DNA of 8,537 nucleotides from Maritimibacter sp. (GTDB taxonomy: Bacteria > Pseudomonadota > Alphaproteobacteria > Rhodobacterales > Rhodobacteraceae): positions 525 through 9,061 of the forward strand of contig JAGRMP010000431.1 in NCBI GenBank assembly GCA_020441225.1, written 5' to 3'. Position 1 is the stretch's first letter. Each line of letters starts with the position of its first letter. Both the position numbers and the translations under genes were made by a program. The notes below the pieces were generated by a model, which saw nothing but the letters and a program-made list of their open reading frames with translations, was not told the DNA's origin and made no database searches. This document shows, piece by piece, positions 7,553 through 8,537 of the stretch.

Positions 7553-8506
7553 TCAGTAACCGAGGCCTTTTTTCATCTCGTAGACGGCCTGGTTGTCGTC
7601 GTCCGCGGTGTAGAGCTTCGATTCCGTCTGCACCCACTTCGCGGGCATCGTGCCGTCGGCCCAGTAGGCTTCGAGGATATCGAAGGCCGGCCCGGCCATG
7701 TTCGGCGTCAGCTCGACGGTCGCGTTTGCTTCGCCGTTGGCGATGGCCAGGTGCATGTCCGGCACCGCGTCGATGGCGACGACGAGGATGTCTTCGCCGG
7801 GCTTGGCGCCTGCTTCCTTGATCGCCTGGATCGCGCCGACGGCCATGTCGTCGTTATGGGCGTAGAGCGCGCAGATGTTCTCGGCGCCTTCCGCCTTGAG
7901 GAAGCTTTCCATCACCACCTTGCCCTGGGCCCGGGTGAAATCGCCGGTCTGGCTGCGCACGATCTCGATATTCGGCGAGTCGGCGATGGCGGCTTCGAAG
8001 CCCGCCTTGCGGTCGATCGCCGGCGACGAGCCGGTGGTGCCCTGCAGCTCGACCACGCGGCAGTCGGCTCCGGCCAGCGTGTCGACCAGCCACTTGCCGG
8101 CCACTTCGCCTTCGTAGACGGTGTCGGAAGTGACGGCGGTCATGTAGAGATCGTCCGAGGCATCGACCTTGCGGTCGAGCAGGATCACCGGGATCTCGGC
8201 GTCCTGGGCTTCTTCCAGCACCGAATCCCAGCCGGTCGCCACGACGGGGGCGAGCAGGATCGCGTCGACGCCCTGGGCGATGAAGCCGCGCACGGCCTTG
8301 ATCTGGTTTTCCTGCTTCTGCTGCGCGTCGGCGAATTTCAGATCGATCCCGCGGGCTTCGGCCTGTTCCTTGGTGACGGTGGTTTCGGCCGCGCGCCAGC
8401 CCGATTCCGAGCCGATCTGCGAAAAGCCGACGGTCTCTCCTTCGGCCCAAGCGCCGACGGGCGCCATCGCCATAACGGAGACGAGCAGTGCTGACTTGAT
8501 CTTCAT
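7553..8506 (-). CDS. ytfQ: Periplasmic sugar-binding protein YtfQ (galactofuranose type)
   Basis: Exported substrate-binding protein of 317 residues, the first gene of the transporter operon seen here. A Sec signal peptide ends AWA|E after residue 21; there is no lipobox, so the mature protein is soluble. The match to E. coli YtfQ is close over its whole length: VGFSQIGSESGWRAAE (26-41), QQKQENQIKAVR (62-73), APVVATGWD (86-94), VELQGT (152-157), SQTGDFTR (185-192), YAHNDDM (215-221) and ELTPNMAGPAFD near the C terminus. W37-R38 and D111 fall where ligand contacts are expected in the E. coli protein. C149 and C212 are both in conserved places and could form a disulfide. The start has a strong ribosome site, GGGAGG 5 nt upstream. 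Galactofuranose is the best substrate guess; arabinose-type sugars are possible. Confidence 0.95.
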   Translation of the reverse strand: MKIKSALLVSVMAMAPVGAWAEGETVGFSQIGSESGWRAAETTVTKEQAEARGIDLKFADAQQKQENQIKAVRGFIAQGVDAILLAPVVATGWDSVLEEAQDAEIPVILLDRKVDASDDLYMTAVTSDTVYEGEVAGKWLVDTLAGADCRVVELQGTTGSSPAIDRKAGFEAAIADSPNIEIVRSQTGDFTRAQGKVVMESFLKAEGAENICALYAHNDDMAVGAIQAIKEAGAKPGEDILVVAIDAVPDMHLAIANGEANATVELTPNMAGPAFDILEAYWADGTMPAKWVQTESKLYTADDDNQAVYEMKKGLGY

Positions 8507-8537
8507 GGTTTCCTCCCTGGATCAATTCCTCGCTGCG

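Overview
This 8.5-kb window comes from a high-GC Gram-negative bacterium, most likely an alphaproteobacterium of the Rhodobacteraceae type. That reading rests on codon use, an Escherichia-like Ytf sugar transporter arranged as one tight operon, and FNR-type boxes. No rRNA or marker gene is present, so the taxonomy is inferred. Nearly everything is coding: eight genes are supported, seven on the minus strand and one on the plus strand. No insertion sequence, CRISPR array, tRNA or rRNA is visible.

Left region (1-3000), respiration. At the left edge is the N-terminal part (229 codons) of a nitrous-oxide reductase, NosZ, with a Sec-type signal peptide instead of a twin-arginine one. Its sequence resembles the clade II (Sec-dependent) enzymes. 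Three of the seven CuZ-centre histidines are visible. Divergent from it, across a 197-bp intergenic region with an FNR/CRP-type box, is a periplasmic PCu(A)C copper chaperone with a perfect H-x10-M-x21-H-x-M site, a plausible copper donor for NosZ. Convergent with the chaperone is a two-gene unit, menG (ubiE-type methyltransferase) followed by menA (prenyltransferase), overlapping by ATGA. These two enzymes make the last two steps of menaquinone synthesis. The unit has its own FNR-type box placed as expected for a class II activated promoter. Nitrous-oxide respiration, copper delivery and low-potential quinone synthesis may thus form one anaerobically induced block; this is an inference.

Right region (3100-8537), sugar uptake. 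Transcribed right to left are ytfQ (periplasmic binding protein), ytfR (double ATPase), ytfT and yjfF (two permeases) and a FadR-subfamily GntR regulator. The binding protein and YtfT are very close to the E. coli galactofuranose transporter, but the substrate here could be another furanose or pentose. The last four genes are joined by ATGA overlaps. Between ytfQ and ytfR lies a strong hairpin in the transcript, likely to raise the amount of binding protein relative to the membrane components. The sugar operon and the respiratory block look functionally unrelated, and the gap at about 2996-3154 is the boundary between them.
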